From: an uncultured Tateyamaria sp.
GTDB taxonomy: Bacteria; Pseudomonadota; Alphaproteobacteria; Rhodobacterales; Rhodobacteraceae
DNA: 64,000 nt
Direction of reading: 5' to 3'
NCBI RefSeq assembly: GCF_947504105.1
Contig: NZ_CANNGP010000004.1
Coordinates: 118,966 to 182,965 of the forward strand
In this document: piece after piece, positions 28,876-37,000 of the stretch
Position numbering within the stretch: the stretch's first letter is position 1
How the letters are laid out: each line of letters begins with the position of its first letter
Position numbers and translations under genes: made by a program
Notes under the pieces: model-generated
Seen by the model: the letters and a program-made list of their open reading frames with translations, nothing else
The model's database searches: none
What the model was told of the DNA's origin: nothing

Positions 28876-28896
28876 CGCCCCCACTTAAAGGGGGCG
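28876..28896 (-). terminator. Intra-operon hairpin between bamB and der
   Basis: CGCCCCC (28876-28882) pairs perfectly with GGGGGCG (28890-28896). It has no T-run on the transcribed strand, so an mRNA-stability or processing hairpin is likelier than a full terminator. Confidence 0.5.
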
Positions 28897-28906
28897 AGGC
28901 TGCGGC

Positions 28907-30235
28907 TTAGCGATAGGCCAGCAATTGGCCCTTGCGCGACACGACATATAGGGTCTGGCCTGCCACCACGGGCGCGGTTGTTGCGCCCCCCGGGATTTCG
29001 GTTCGACCCGTCAGTCCGCCCGAGACCGGATCAAAGCTACGTAGTGTGTCGTCCGAGGAGGCGACAAGCAGACGACCGCCCGCTAGCACCGGACCGTGGT
29101 GCGCAAACACTTCGGATTGCCGCGCGGGACGGTCCTTGACGAAGTTTGGCAAGCGCGTACCCCAGATGCGGCTGCCATCTTCTGCACTCAGGCGAACAAG
29201 TTCGTTCCGGTCCGAAATCAGAAAGACACTGCCAGACACAGGCAGAACGGTATCAATCGCGCCTTCAGGGCTGGTCCAGATCGGAGTGCCGGATCCGGCA
29301 TTCACCGCGACCGTGCGCCCCGATTGGTTGCCCGCATAGATTACGCCGTCCTTGGCAATGGGACGACCCGTAACATCGTCAACCTTGGACAGCGCGCGGC
29401 CTTGCCGTTCACCCAGCACAGATGCGTCCCAGCGGCGCAGGCCACCCTGACGGAACACCGCCTGCATTTCACCGGAGCCAAAGGAAAACACTGCCAGCCC
29501 ATCGGTCACGATGGGGGCTGGCCCACCCAATACATTTGTTCTCGTTTCGGAACTGGTGACTTGCCACGCGATGCGGCCGCTGTCTTTCTCGATCGCCCAG
29601 CCGGTGTCGTCTCCGGCCATGACATACACCAGATCCTCAAAGGCTGTCGGTCGTCCGACGCCAATGGCTTCCAGCTCCTGTTCCCAAATCGTGCCGCCCG
29701 TCTCGACGTCAAGAGCTGTCAGCGTGCCAAGCCCGCTTGAGACAAACAGGATGTTGCCGTCGACAGCGAGACCACCGCCTGTGCCCTCGCCGCCCCGTGC
29801 GCGTTCGGTCAGGATGTCACGTTGCCAAAGCACCTGCCCGGATGTGGATACGGCCGTGACAGTCGTTTCTGCATCAAGCGTGAACACCCGGCCACCCGAA
29901 ACAACGGGGTCAGCAACGATGCGATGTTTGCGGCTGTCACCGTCGCCGATGTCGACAGACCACACTGGCGTCAGTGTCTGTCCCAATTGCGGATGATCCG
30001 TTCGAAAAGCAGGTGTCCCAAAGCTTTGTGCGGCGTCCGCATTGGCGACTTGGGGCGGCAACGCGATGTCACGTGCGGCTTCGGTCAATGCATCGGCTTC
30101 AGTCGCTTCTGTGGTCAAAGCGGCCGAAACAGGCTCGCGCTTGCCAGGCAGTATGATTTCCCGTTCTGAACAGGCCGCGACAATGGTCAGCGCCACGGTT
30201 GCCAGCAGGATGCGTTTGCGGGTGTTCCAAACCAT
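28907..30235 (-). CDS. bamB: Outer-membrane assembly lipoprotein BamB-like (PQQ-type beta-propeller)
   Basis: About 442 residues. A lipoprotein signal ends in TIVAAC, so Cys22 is lipidated. The rest is a PQQ-like eight-bladed beta-propeller, with repeats such as VFTLDAETTVTAVSTSGQVLW, LTALDVETGGTIWEQ and VAVNAGSGTPIWTS. BamB helps BamA fold outer-membrane proteins. Position between a YfgM-like gene and der matches the conserved yfgM-bamB-der order. The start is ambiguous: ATGs at 30262 and 30250 are also in frame. 30235 is favoured for its GGGGGA site and a normal-length signal peptide. Confidence 0.88.
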   Translation of the reverse strand: MVWNTRKRILLATVALTIVAACSEREIILPGKREPVSAALTTEATEADALTEAARDIALPPQVANADAAQSFGTPAFRTDHPQLGQTLTPVWSVDIGDGDSRKHRIVADPVVSGGRVFTLDAETTVTAVSTSGQVLWQRDILTERARGGEGTGGGLAVDGNILFVSSGLGTLTALDVETGGTIWEQELEAIGVGRPTAFEDLVYVMAGDDTGWAIEKDSGRIAWQVTSSETRTNVLGGPAPIVTDGLAVFSFGSGEMQAVFRQGGLRRWDASVLGERQGRALSKVDDVTGRPIAKDGVIYAGNQSGRTVAVNAGSGTPIWTSPEGAIDTVLPVSGSVFLISDRNELVRLSAEDGSRIWGTRLPNFVKDRPARQSEVFAHHGPVLAGGRLLVASSDDTLRSFDPVSGGLTGRTEIPGGATTAPVVAGQTLYVVSRKGQLLAYR

Positions 30236-30263
30236 GCCCAAATCCCCCATCGTCCGACCCATC

Positions 30264-30935
30264 TTATTCTCCGGCGGTCTCTGTGGCCTCTGGCGCGCCG
30301 CCCAGCGCCACCATTGCCTGTAGGGCACGACGTTGCAAGCCCGGGGTCGCTTCGGCGTCATCTGTTATAGATTGGAAGCGCGCGATGGCCGCGTCCGGAT
30401 TCCCGGTCTCGATATCGATCAGTGCCAGCTGTTCCTCGGCCAGAAGCCGCATGCGCACACCGGGAACCGCCAGCGCCTCAAAGCCTTGGCGCCGCGTGTC
30501 GGCATCCTGCGTATCGCTTTGCAGCATCAGTGATTTGAAAGTGGCGATCTGGCGATAGATCAGCGGCAGATCGGGGGATTGTGCGATAGGCTGCAAGGTT
30601 TGAACGGCGTCCTCTGGCCGACCGGCCTGCGACTGCGCGCCGGCGGTCATAAATGCCAGAATCGCGGCACCCTCTGGCGTGTCAGCGGTCACGCCCGTGA
30701 GGGCATCGGCCCGCGCGTCGTCTTCGTTCGCCGCGAGCGTCGCCAGCATCGCGTCACCAAGGGCTTGCGCCTTAGCCGCTTCCTGGGCGCGGCGGTATTC
30801 GTTGAAACCAGCGGCACCAACGATACCGACAATCACGATCGCAGCAATCCAGCCATAGCGTTTCAGATAGCCATAGAGGCGGTCGCGGCGCACCTCTTCG
30901 GTGACTTCGTCAATAAAGCTGTCGGTATCGCTCAC
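30264..30935 (-). CDS. YfgM-like membrane-anchored TPR protein
   Basis: A 223-residue protein beginning SDTDSFIDEVTEEVRRDR, with one helix (about 27-45: YGWIAAIVIVGIVGAAGF) and a periplasmic helical-repeat domain containing TPR-like segments. YfgM proteins (DUF2133-type) are ancillary chaperones near SecYEG and BamB. The start is a GTG eight bases after GGGAG; an ATG 29 codons upstream would add a basic stretch without homology to the family. It is the first gene of the yfgM-bamB-der operon. Confidence 0.82.
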   Translation of the reverse strand: MSDTDSFIDEVTEEVRRDRLYGYLKRYGWIAAIVIVGIVGAAGFNEYRRAQEAAKAQALGDAMLATLAANEDDARADALTGVTADTPEGAAILAFMTAGAQSQAGRPEDAVQTLQPIAQSPDLPLIYRQIATFKSLMLQSDTQDADTRRQGFEALAVPGVRMRLLAEEQLALIDIETGNPDAAIARFQSITDDAEATPGLQRRALQAMVALGGAPEATETAGE

Positions 30936-31132
30936 GCCCGCGCTCCCAATATACGTGGCGGATTGGCTCCGCCTCACCCTTGTTTTCCGAGCTGTCTTAC
31001 AGTGATGCCGCGCCCAAGCCAAGAGCGTGCATCTGCCATACGCACTGCGTCAATTGAGCATCATTGCGATGCAGTCGCAAAAAAAGTAATCTGAACTGGT
31101 TAGTTTAGACGTAAGACCTTCTATATTGAACC

Positions 31133-31155
31133 TGCCCCACCCTCATGTGGCGGGG
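31133..31155 (+). promoter_or_regulatory. Leader stem-loop before the RND efflux operon
   Basis: GCCCCACC and GGCGGGGC can form a 7-of-8 bp stem with a short loop 29 bp before the adaptor start codon. Just upstream (about 31101-31128) TTAGTT and TATATT are spaced 16 bp, a possible weak promoter. Both readings are by eye. Confidence 0.35.
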
Positions 31156-31183
31156 CATTCGGTCTACCAGGGAAGAACACGAG

Positions 31184-32485
31184 ATGCGGATTGTGTCGTT
31201 GATCTTGGCCATTGCAGTTGGCGCAGGGTTATATTTTTGGGTCATTGAACGTGAGCAGACGCTTGCATTTCTCGCCGAACGGACCGGCGGGCCGGAAACG
31301 GAATCGGCAGATACAACCGACGAGTTGGCATCGGCGGAAGCCGAGGATACGGCTCAGGAAACAGAGACCTTGATCAAAGTCGTCGCCCGCAAGTCGATAG
31401 CACGTGAAATCGACAATGCTGTTATCTTGCGGGGTCAGACCGAAGCTGCCCGCGAGGTCGAGATACGGGCTGAGACATCGTCTACCGTCATCTCCCCCCC
31501 GCTGCGCAAGGGGGCTTTCGTCGAAGCAGGCGAGTTGATGTGTCAGCTTGACCCCGGGACCCGCGCCTCGGCCCTCGCCGAAGCACGCGCACGTCTAGCA
31601 GAGGCCATGGCCAGCAAGACCGAAGCCGAAAGCCGCGTGCCCGAAGCCGAATCCCGTGTCATCGAGGCCCAAGCACGCATTGACGAAGCGTTGGTGAACC
31701 AGAATGCAGCTCGCCGGTTGAGCGAAGGCGGGTTTGCCGCTGAGACACGTGTAAAGAACTCCGAAGCTGCCCTTGCGGCCGCCGAAGCCGCCTTTGAAGG
31801 TGCGAAGGCGGGTGTGACGGCTGCCAAGTCCGGTCTTCAAAGTGCCGATGCCGCGATCGAAAGCGCTGCAGCAACTATCGCCACCGCGGAAAAGGAATTG
31901 GAACGCCTGGACATCCGCGCACCGTTCTCGGGCCTTCTTGAGAGTGACACTGCCGAGTTGGGCACGTTGCTGCAACCCGGGTCACTTTGTGCCACGGTCA
32001 TTCAGCTTGATCCGATTAAACTGGTCGCCTTTGCCCCTGAAACCGAAGTTGCCCGCGTTGCAGTCGGCGCAACCGCAAGTGCCCGCCTTGCCGCTGGCGG
32101 CCAGGATGTCGCTGGCAAGGTCACCTTCCTGAGCCGATCCGCTGACGAGACCACACGTACGTTCCGGGTTGAGATTGAAGTCCCAAATGCCGAGCTGAGC
32201 ATCCGCGACGGGCAGACGGCCGAAATCGCCATCTCAGGCGCGGGCGAAAAAGCGCATCTTCTGCCTTCGTCGGCGCTGACGCTGAATGAAAATGGCGTAT
32301 TGGGCCTGCGCACGGTCGACGATGTTGGCCTTGTTGCCTTCAATCCGGTCAACGTCGTGCGTGATACTGCGCAGGGCATCTGGCTGACCGGGTTGGCGGA
32401 CAAGGTCAATGTGATTGTCGTGGGGCAGGAATTCGTGACTGCAGGGGTCACAGTCGCACCCACCTTTCAGGAGCAGACCCAATGA
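31184..32485 (+). CDS. RND efflux periplasmic adaptor (membrane fusion protein)
   Basis: 433 residues. An N-terminal helix (MRIVSLILAIAVGAGLYFWV) anchors it in the membrane. An acidic linker, a biotinyl-lipoyl half motif (VISPPLRKGAFVEAGELMCQL, about residue 104), an Ala/Glu-rich coiled-coil hairpin (about 130-225) and the second half motif (LDIRAPFSGLL, about 242) follow, then beta-barrel and membrane-proximal domains. It links the RND pump to an outer-membrane channel, which is not in the window. The pump gene overlaps it by 4 bp (ATGA). Confidence 0.93.
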   Translation: MRIVSLILAIAVGAGLYFWVIEREQTLAFLAERTGGPETESADTTDELASAEAEDTAQETETLIKVVARKSIAREIDNAVILRGQTEAAREVEIRAETSSTVISPPLRKGAFVEAGELMCQLDPGTRASALAEARARLAEAMASKTEAESRVPEAESRVIEAQARIDEALVNQNAARRLSEGGFAAETRVKNSEAALAAAEAAFEGAKAGVTAAKSGLQSADAAIESAAATIATAEKELERLDIRAPFSGLLESDTAELGTLLQPGSLCATVIQLDPIKLVAFAPETEVARVAVGATASARLAAGGQDVAGKVTFLSRSADETTRTFRVEIEVPNAELSIRDGQTAEIAISGAGEKAHLLPSSALTLNENGVLGLRTVDDVGLVAFNPVNVVRDTAQGIWLTGLADKVNVIVVGQEFVTAGVTVAPTFQEQTQ

Positions 32486-35400
32486 CCGGTATTGTTGACT
32501 GGGCCGCGTCCCGTGCGCGTATGGTTGTTGCCTTCATATGCCTGTCCATCCTTGCAGGCGGCCTGGCTTATATTGTGCTGCCCAAGGAGGGTGAGCCGGA
32601 TATCGAAATCCCGACCCTGGTGATTTCACTGCCCTTCCCCGGCATTTCCGCTGCGGATTCGGAAACCCTGCTGATCCAGCCGATGGAAACCGAATTGGCG
32701 GATCTTGATGGTCTGGACCGAATGACGTCCACGGCAGCCGAAGGCTACGCCAACGTGGTCCTGGAATTCGAATTCGGTTGGGACAAGACCAAGGTTCTGG
32801 CCGATGTTCGGGATGCCATGGATAAGGCCGAAGCAGACTTCCCCGACGGGTTCGAGCAATACACGGTCGACGAATTCAACTTCTCAGAATTTCCCATCAT
32901 TATCATCAACCTGACCGGTCCAGTGCCGGAACGCACAATCGCGCGAGTGGCAAAGGATTTACAGGACGACATCGAAGGGCTTGATGCTGTTCTGGAAGCC
33001 ACCCTCGTCGGCAACCGCGATGAGATGGTCGAGGTCGTGATCGACCCGCTGCGACTTGAAGCCTACAATGTGACAGCTGGTGAGTTGATCAATGTTGTTC
33101 AGAACAACAACCAATTGATTGCGGCCGGAGAAATCGAAACGGCCCAGGGCGCATTTGCCGTCAAGATTCCGTCATCTTTCGACGAGGCCCGCGATATTTA
33201 TGACCTGCCTGTCAAAACCAACGGAGACCGGGTGGTAACGCTGGGCGACCTGGCCCAGATCAACCTGACATTCGAGGATCGCGAGTCGACCGCGCGGTTC
33301 AACGGGAGCGAAACCGTGGCTTTGCAGGTGGTCAAACGGAAGGGCTTTAACCTGATCGATACCGCGACCGAAGTGAAGGTACTGGTTGATGAAAAGGCCG
33401 CCGAATGGCCCGATGGTCTGATCGCCGCAGTAGAGGTGGGCACATCCAACGACATGAGCCGCGAGGTTGCGTCGATGGTCGGCCAGCTTGAAGGGTCGGT
33501 CCTGACCGCTATTGCGCTGGTCATGATTGTCTCGCTTGCCGCCCTTGGACCGCGCGCGGCCGTCCTTGTGGGGTTTGCCATTCCGACCTCGTTCCTGCTG
33601 TGCTTTGTTCTGCTGGCGATCATGGGGATTTCGATCTCGAACATCGTGATGTTCGGTCTGATCCTGGCCGTGGGTATGCTGGTCGACGGCGCCATCGTTG
33701 TTGTCGAGTATGCTGACAAGCGACAGCAGGCCGGTGTCGGTCCGATGCGATCCTATGTCGAGGCCGCGAAACGGATGTTCTGGCCTGTTGTCTCATCAAC
33801 GGCGACAACGCTTTGTGCCTTCCTGCCCATGCTGTTCTGGCCCGGCGTGCCGGGTGAGTTCATGGGCATGTTGCCCGTAACGTTGATCTTTGTTCTGTCG
33901 GCTTCCTTGATCGTGGCGCTAATTTACCTGCCTGTCATGGGCGGAGTTTTAGGGCGGTTTAGTGCATTTGTATCGCAGCAGAGTCTGCAAATTTCGCGCT
34001 TGCCCTGGTTCGTACTTACTCCGATGGCAGTCTTAGGCGTTGGCATTTGGACTGCAATTTTTGCTGGAATCGGCATGTGGCTTACCGGCTCGCTGCCGGA
34101 AAGTGATCCGAACGCACCGCCGCCACCACCGGTCCAAGCAATCATTGATGCACTTTCCAATATGGATCAAGCTGACATCTTTGGTTCGGTTTTGCCGACA
34201 TTTGGCCAGGTGTTCTTGATTGGCTTCGCACTTGCCGCCGGATTGGCAATTGTTCTGGGCATCGCGTTCTATCTCATGCTTGCCGCCACTGCGATGTTCC
34301 CAATATTCGGCCGGTTCGCCGGATGGTTCCGCGGAGTCGCGGGTCTCAGACAAAACAGGAAGGTTCGCGCTGGCTATCAACGTTCCGGTTTTGGCTACGC
34401 AATTCAGAGCATTGTCGGAAACCCGGTGATGCCGCTTGTGATGATCGGCTTTGTGTTTGTCTTTGTCGGCACAACGCTGATCTATTTCATCAACAACAAT
34501 CGCGGCGTCGAATTCTTTGTCGAGACCGAACCCGAACAGGCCATTGTCTATGTGCTGGCGCGCGGGAACATGTCGCTCGAGGAAAAGGACTCACTGCTGA
34601 CACAGGCAGAAGAGATCGTTCTGGCGCACCCGGGGATCAAGAGCGCCTTTGCCTTTGCTGGTGCTGGCGGGTTGAACGCCAACACCGGTGGCGCGCAATC
34701 GCCCCGTGACACAATTGGTCAGATACAGCTCGAAACCATTCCGTGGGAAGATCGCCCCGACGCGTCAGAGCCGTGGTTTACTGTGCCCTTCGTTGACTAC
34801 ACTGTCATGCGTGAGGTGAAGGCCGAAGACTTTGACGGAAACACGGTGCTGGACGAGCTTTCGACCGAGCTGGCGCAGATCCCCGGCATTCGGACCGAAG
34901 TGCTTGCACTGGCCCAAGGCCCGGCGTCTGCCAAGCCCGTTCACCTGCGCATCAAGGGCGATGATTGGGACGATCTGCTGGAATCCGCGGCAGCGGCCCG
35001 TGCGCAGTTTGATACCCTGCCCGGCCTGACCCGGATCGAGGACACGCGCCCGCTGCCCGGCATCGACTGGCAGATCGACGTGGATGTGCAAAAAGCAGGC
35101 CGTTACGGTGCGGATGTGGCAACCGTTGGTGCCATGGTGCAGCTTGTGACCCGTGGTCTGTTGCTGGACACGATGCGCGTGGACACGTCGGATGAAGAGA
35201 TCGAAATCCGCGTGCGCCTTCCCGAGGCAGACCGGGTGCTGTCCACACTTGATACCCTGAAGGTGCGGACGGCGGACGGTCTGGTTCCACTTGCGAACTT
35301 TATTACCCGCACACCGGTGGCCGAACTGGCGCAGATCAGCCGAGTTGATCAGAAGCGCTATTTCGACGTGAAGGCCGATGTGCTGGATGGGTTGCAAAAG

Positions 35401-36426
35401 GTGGTGCGCCCCATTGATCAGGATGGAGCAGAGGTCGAACAGATCTTGGCGACCGTACGCCCATCGGCAGACGCCATCTTTTCGGTCGACGGTCAAGGCT
35501 TTGCGGTGTTCGCGATGGCCCCCGAGGGAGCGTCACTTGATCTTCAGGCGGGTCTGAATTCGGGCGAGCTGCGTCTCGTCCCGGTCAACGCGAATGAACG
35601 TATTGCGGAGTTGACCAAGTGGATCGATACGTCGCCCTTTACGACCGGTATCGACAGTGAATGGACGGGGGACCAGGAAGACCAGGCCGAGTCGAGCGCT
35701 TTCCTCGGCCAGGCGTTCCTGGGTGCGCTTGGGTTGATGTTCATCATCCTGCTTGCACAGTTCAACTCGTTCTACAACTCGCTGCTGGTCCTGGGGGCGG
35801 TTATCCTGTCCACGGCGGGTGTGCTGATCGGTATGCTGGTGATGGGTCAGGCGTTCTCGATCATCATGACCGGGACGGGCATCGTGGCGCTGGCAGGCAT
35901 CGTGGTGAACAATAACATCGTGCTGATCGACACCTATCAGGAGTACGAAAAATACATGCCGCGGATCGAGGCGATCATTCGCACAGCACAAGACCGTATC
36001 CGGCCCGTTCTGCTGACGACGATCACCACGATGGCCGGCCTTGCCCCGATGATGTTTGGTCTGTCGCTGGATTTCGGCGACGGCGGCTATACCGTCAACA
36101 GCCCGACCGCGCTGTGGTGGAAGCAACTGGCGACGGCCGTGGTCTTTGGTCTTGGGATCGCGACAGTGCTGACGCTGGTGGTCACGCCTTCGCTGCTGGC
36201 GGTTCGGGTCTGGATCGTCACATATGTGCGTTGGATAAGCCAATTGCTGGCCAAGCTGTCCATGGGCCGCGCCAGCCGTGCTGCACGGGACTGGGCATTG
36301 ACACGCGACACACGCACCGTTGGCAACCAGGAATTGGTATGGGATTTCGGAGACGAGCCAAGCCACACCGACGCAACGCAACTGAAAAAGTCGCTTGCGA
36401 CTGCGCCTCTCAAGGCGGCGGAGTAA
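32482..36426 (+). CDS. RND efflux permease with extra central membrane segment
   Basis: At 1314 residues this is about 270 longer than typical hydrophobe/amphiphile RND pumps (about 1030-1050). The first helix is near residues 14-33; the conserved TM4 motif LAVGMLVDGAIVVVEYADKR is near 394-413. Between TM6 and TM7, residues about 489-640 form an insertion with two or three extra helices and a proline stretch (PNAPPPPPVQ, about 544). The second half has the usual GTGIVALAGIVVNNNIVLIDTYQEYE block. The inserted DNA has lower GC3 than its flanks. Substrate unknown. A stem-loop follows the stop codon. Confidence 0.93.
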   Translation: MTGIVDWAASRARMVVAFICLSILAGGLAYIVLPKEGEPDIEIPTLVISLPFPGISAADSETLLIQPMETELADLDGLDRMTSTAAEGYANVVLEFEFGWDKTKVLADVRDAMDKAEADFPDGFEQYTVDEFNFSEFPIIIINLTGPVPERTIARVAKDLQDDIEGLDAVLEATLVGNRDEMVEVVIDPLRLEAYNVTAGELINVVQNNNQLIAAGEIETAQGAFAVKIPSSFDEARDIYDLPVKTNGDRVVTLGDLAQINLTFEDRESTARFNGSETVALQVVKRKGFNLIDTATEVKVLVDEKAAEWPDGLIAAVEVGTSNDMSREVASMVGQLEGSVLTAIALVMIVSLAALGPRAAVLVGFAIPTSFLLCFVLLAIMGISISNIVMFGLILAVGMLVDGAIVVVEYADKRQQAGVGPMRSYVEAAKRMFWPVVSSTATTLCAFLPMLFWPGVPGEFMGMLPVTLIFVLSASLIVALIYLPVMGGVLGRFSAFVSQQSLQISRLPWFVLTPMAVLGVGIWTAIFAGIGMWLTGSLPESDPNAPPPPPVQAIIDALSNMDQADIFGSVLPTFGQVFLIGFALAAGLAIVLGIAFYLMLAATAMFPIFGRFAGWFRGVAGLRQNRKVRAGYQRSGFGYAIQSIVGNPVMPLVMIGFVFVFVGTTLIYFINNNRGVEFFVETEPEQAIVYVLARGNMSLEEKDSLLTQAEEIVLAHPGIKSAFAFAGAGGLNANTGGAQSPRDTIGQIQLETIPWEDRPDASEPWFTVPFVDYTVMREVKAEDFDGNTVLDELSTELAQIPGIRTEVLALAQGPASAKPVHLRIKGDDWDDLLESAAAARAQFDTLPGLTRIEDTRPLPGIDWQIDVDVQKAGRYGADVATVGAMVQLVTRGLLLDTMRVDTSDEEIEIRVRLPEADRVLSTLDTLKVRTADGLVPLANFITRTPVAELAQISRVDQKRYFDVKADVLDGLQKVVRPIDQDGAEVEQILATVRPSADAIFSVDGQGFAVFAMAPEGASLDLQAGLNSGELRLVPVNANERIAELTKWIDTSPFTTGIDSEWTGDQEDQAESSAFLGQAFLGALGLMFIILLAQFNSFYNSLLVLGAVILSTAGVLIGMLVMGQAFSIIMTGTGIVALAGIVVNNNIVLIDTYQEYEKYMPRIEAIIRTAQDRIRPVLLTTITTMAGLAPMMFGLSLDFGDGGYTVNSPTALWWKQLATAVVFGLGIATVLTLVVTPSLLAVRVWIVTYVRWISQLLAKLSMGRASRAARDWALTRDTRTVGNQELVWDFGDEPSHTDATQLKKSLATAPLKAAE

Positions 36427-36437
36427 CGTAGAGCACG

Positions 36438-36471
36438 GTGCCGGTGACGTTTGTTTGAATGCCACCGGCAC
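36438..36471 (+). terminator. Stem-loop enclosing the next gene's start codon
   Basis: GTGCCGGTG (36438-36446) pairs perfectly with CACCGGCAC (36463-36471). The 16-nt loop contains the ATG (36459) of the SRPBCC gene. It could terminate the RND transcript (CCATTTTC follows) or hide that start codon. Confidence 0.6.
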
Positions 36472-36962
36472 GCCATTTTCTAGTCAGACTGGACCATTCG
36501 GAAACACGTCATTTCGATCTGCCCGGCACACAGGAAGCGATATGGGATTGGCTGGTGCCCGGCCTTGAGCAGTCAGGCGGTGCGCCCTGGGAACCGCTGC
36601 TGAAAAAAATAGAGGAACGAACCGATCAGAAGCGCGTCTTTGATGTTGGATACTGCTTGGGATACGCGCGGTTCGAACATCAGACCATCGAATATGAAAC
36701 TGTCAGCTATCCCAAACATGCGCGCTATGTGTTCCAAGGCGAGATGAACCCGGCCAACCGGAACCTGGTCCGAGGCACGATGGAATTCACAATCGAACCC
36801 ATCGCCGAAACGAACCGCTGCAGGGTCACACTGGCCCGCAACCGCCGGTCGGTGTTGGTGCGCGAGGGATTATTGATGTGGTTCGACGACGCGCTTGGCG
36901 ATCAGGTTGACCACATACGTGCCAAGTGGAACGATAAATGGAATTGGAGCATGTCTGGATAG
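36459..36962 (+). CDS. SRPBCC (START-like) family protein
   Basis: A 167-residue soluble protein. LFxLP-type opening (ETRHFDLPGTQEAIWDWLVPG), alternating beta strands in the middle (YETVSYPKHARYVFQGEM, MEFTIEPIAETNRCRVTLARN) and a long C-terminal amphipathic helix (WFDDALGDQVDHIRAKWNDK) fit the ligand-binding SRPBCC fold. Function unknown. The start is uncertain: the ATG directly follows an in-frame stop, has no ribosome site, and lies in the loop of a 9-bp stem, so expression may depend on read-through from the pump gene. Confidence 0.6.
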   Translation: MPPARHFLVRLDHSETRHFDLPGTQEAIWDWLVPGLEQSGGAPWEPLLKKIEERTDQKRVFDVGYCLGYARFEHQTIEYETVSYPKHARYVFQGEMNPANRNLVRGTMEFTIEPIAETNRCRVTLARNRRSVLVREGLLMWFDDALGDQVDHIRAKWNDKWNWSMSG

Positions 36963-37000
36963 ATCAGACGTCATGCTGCGCTATTGGCCTGAGACGCCTG

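Noticed and set aside
35533..36471. Open frame of 312 codons antisense to the 3' end of the RND pump
   Set aside because: Arg/Gln/His-rich translation without motifs, lying inside a clear RND gene.
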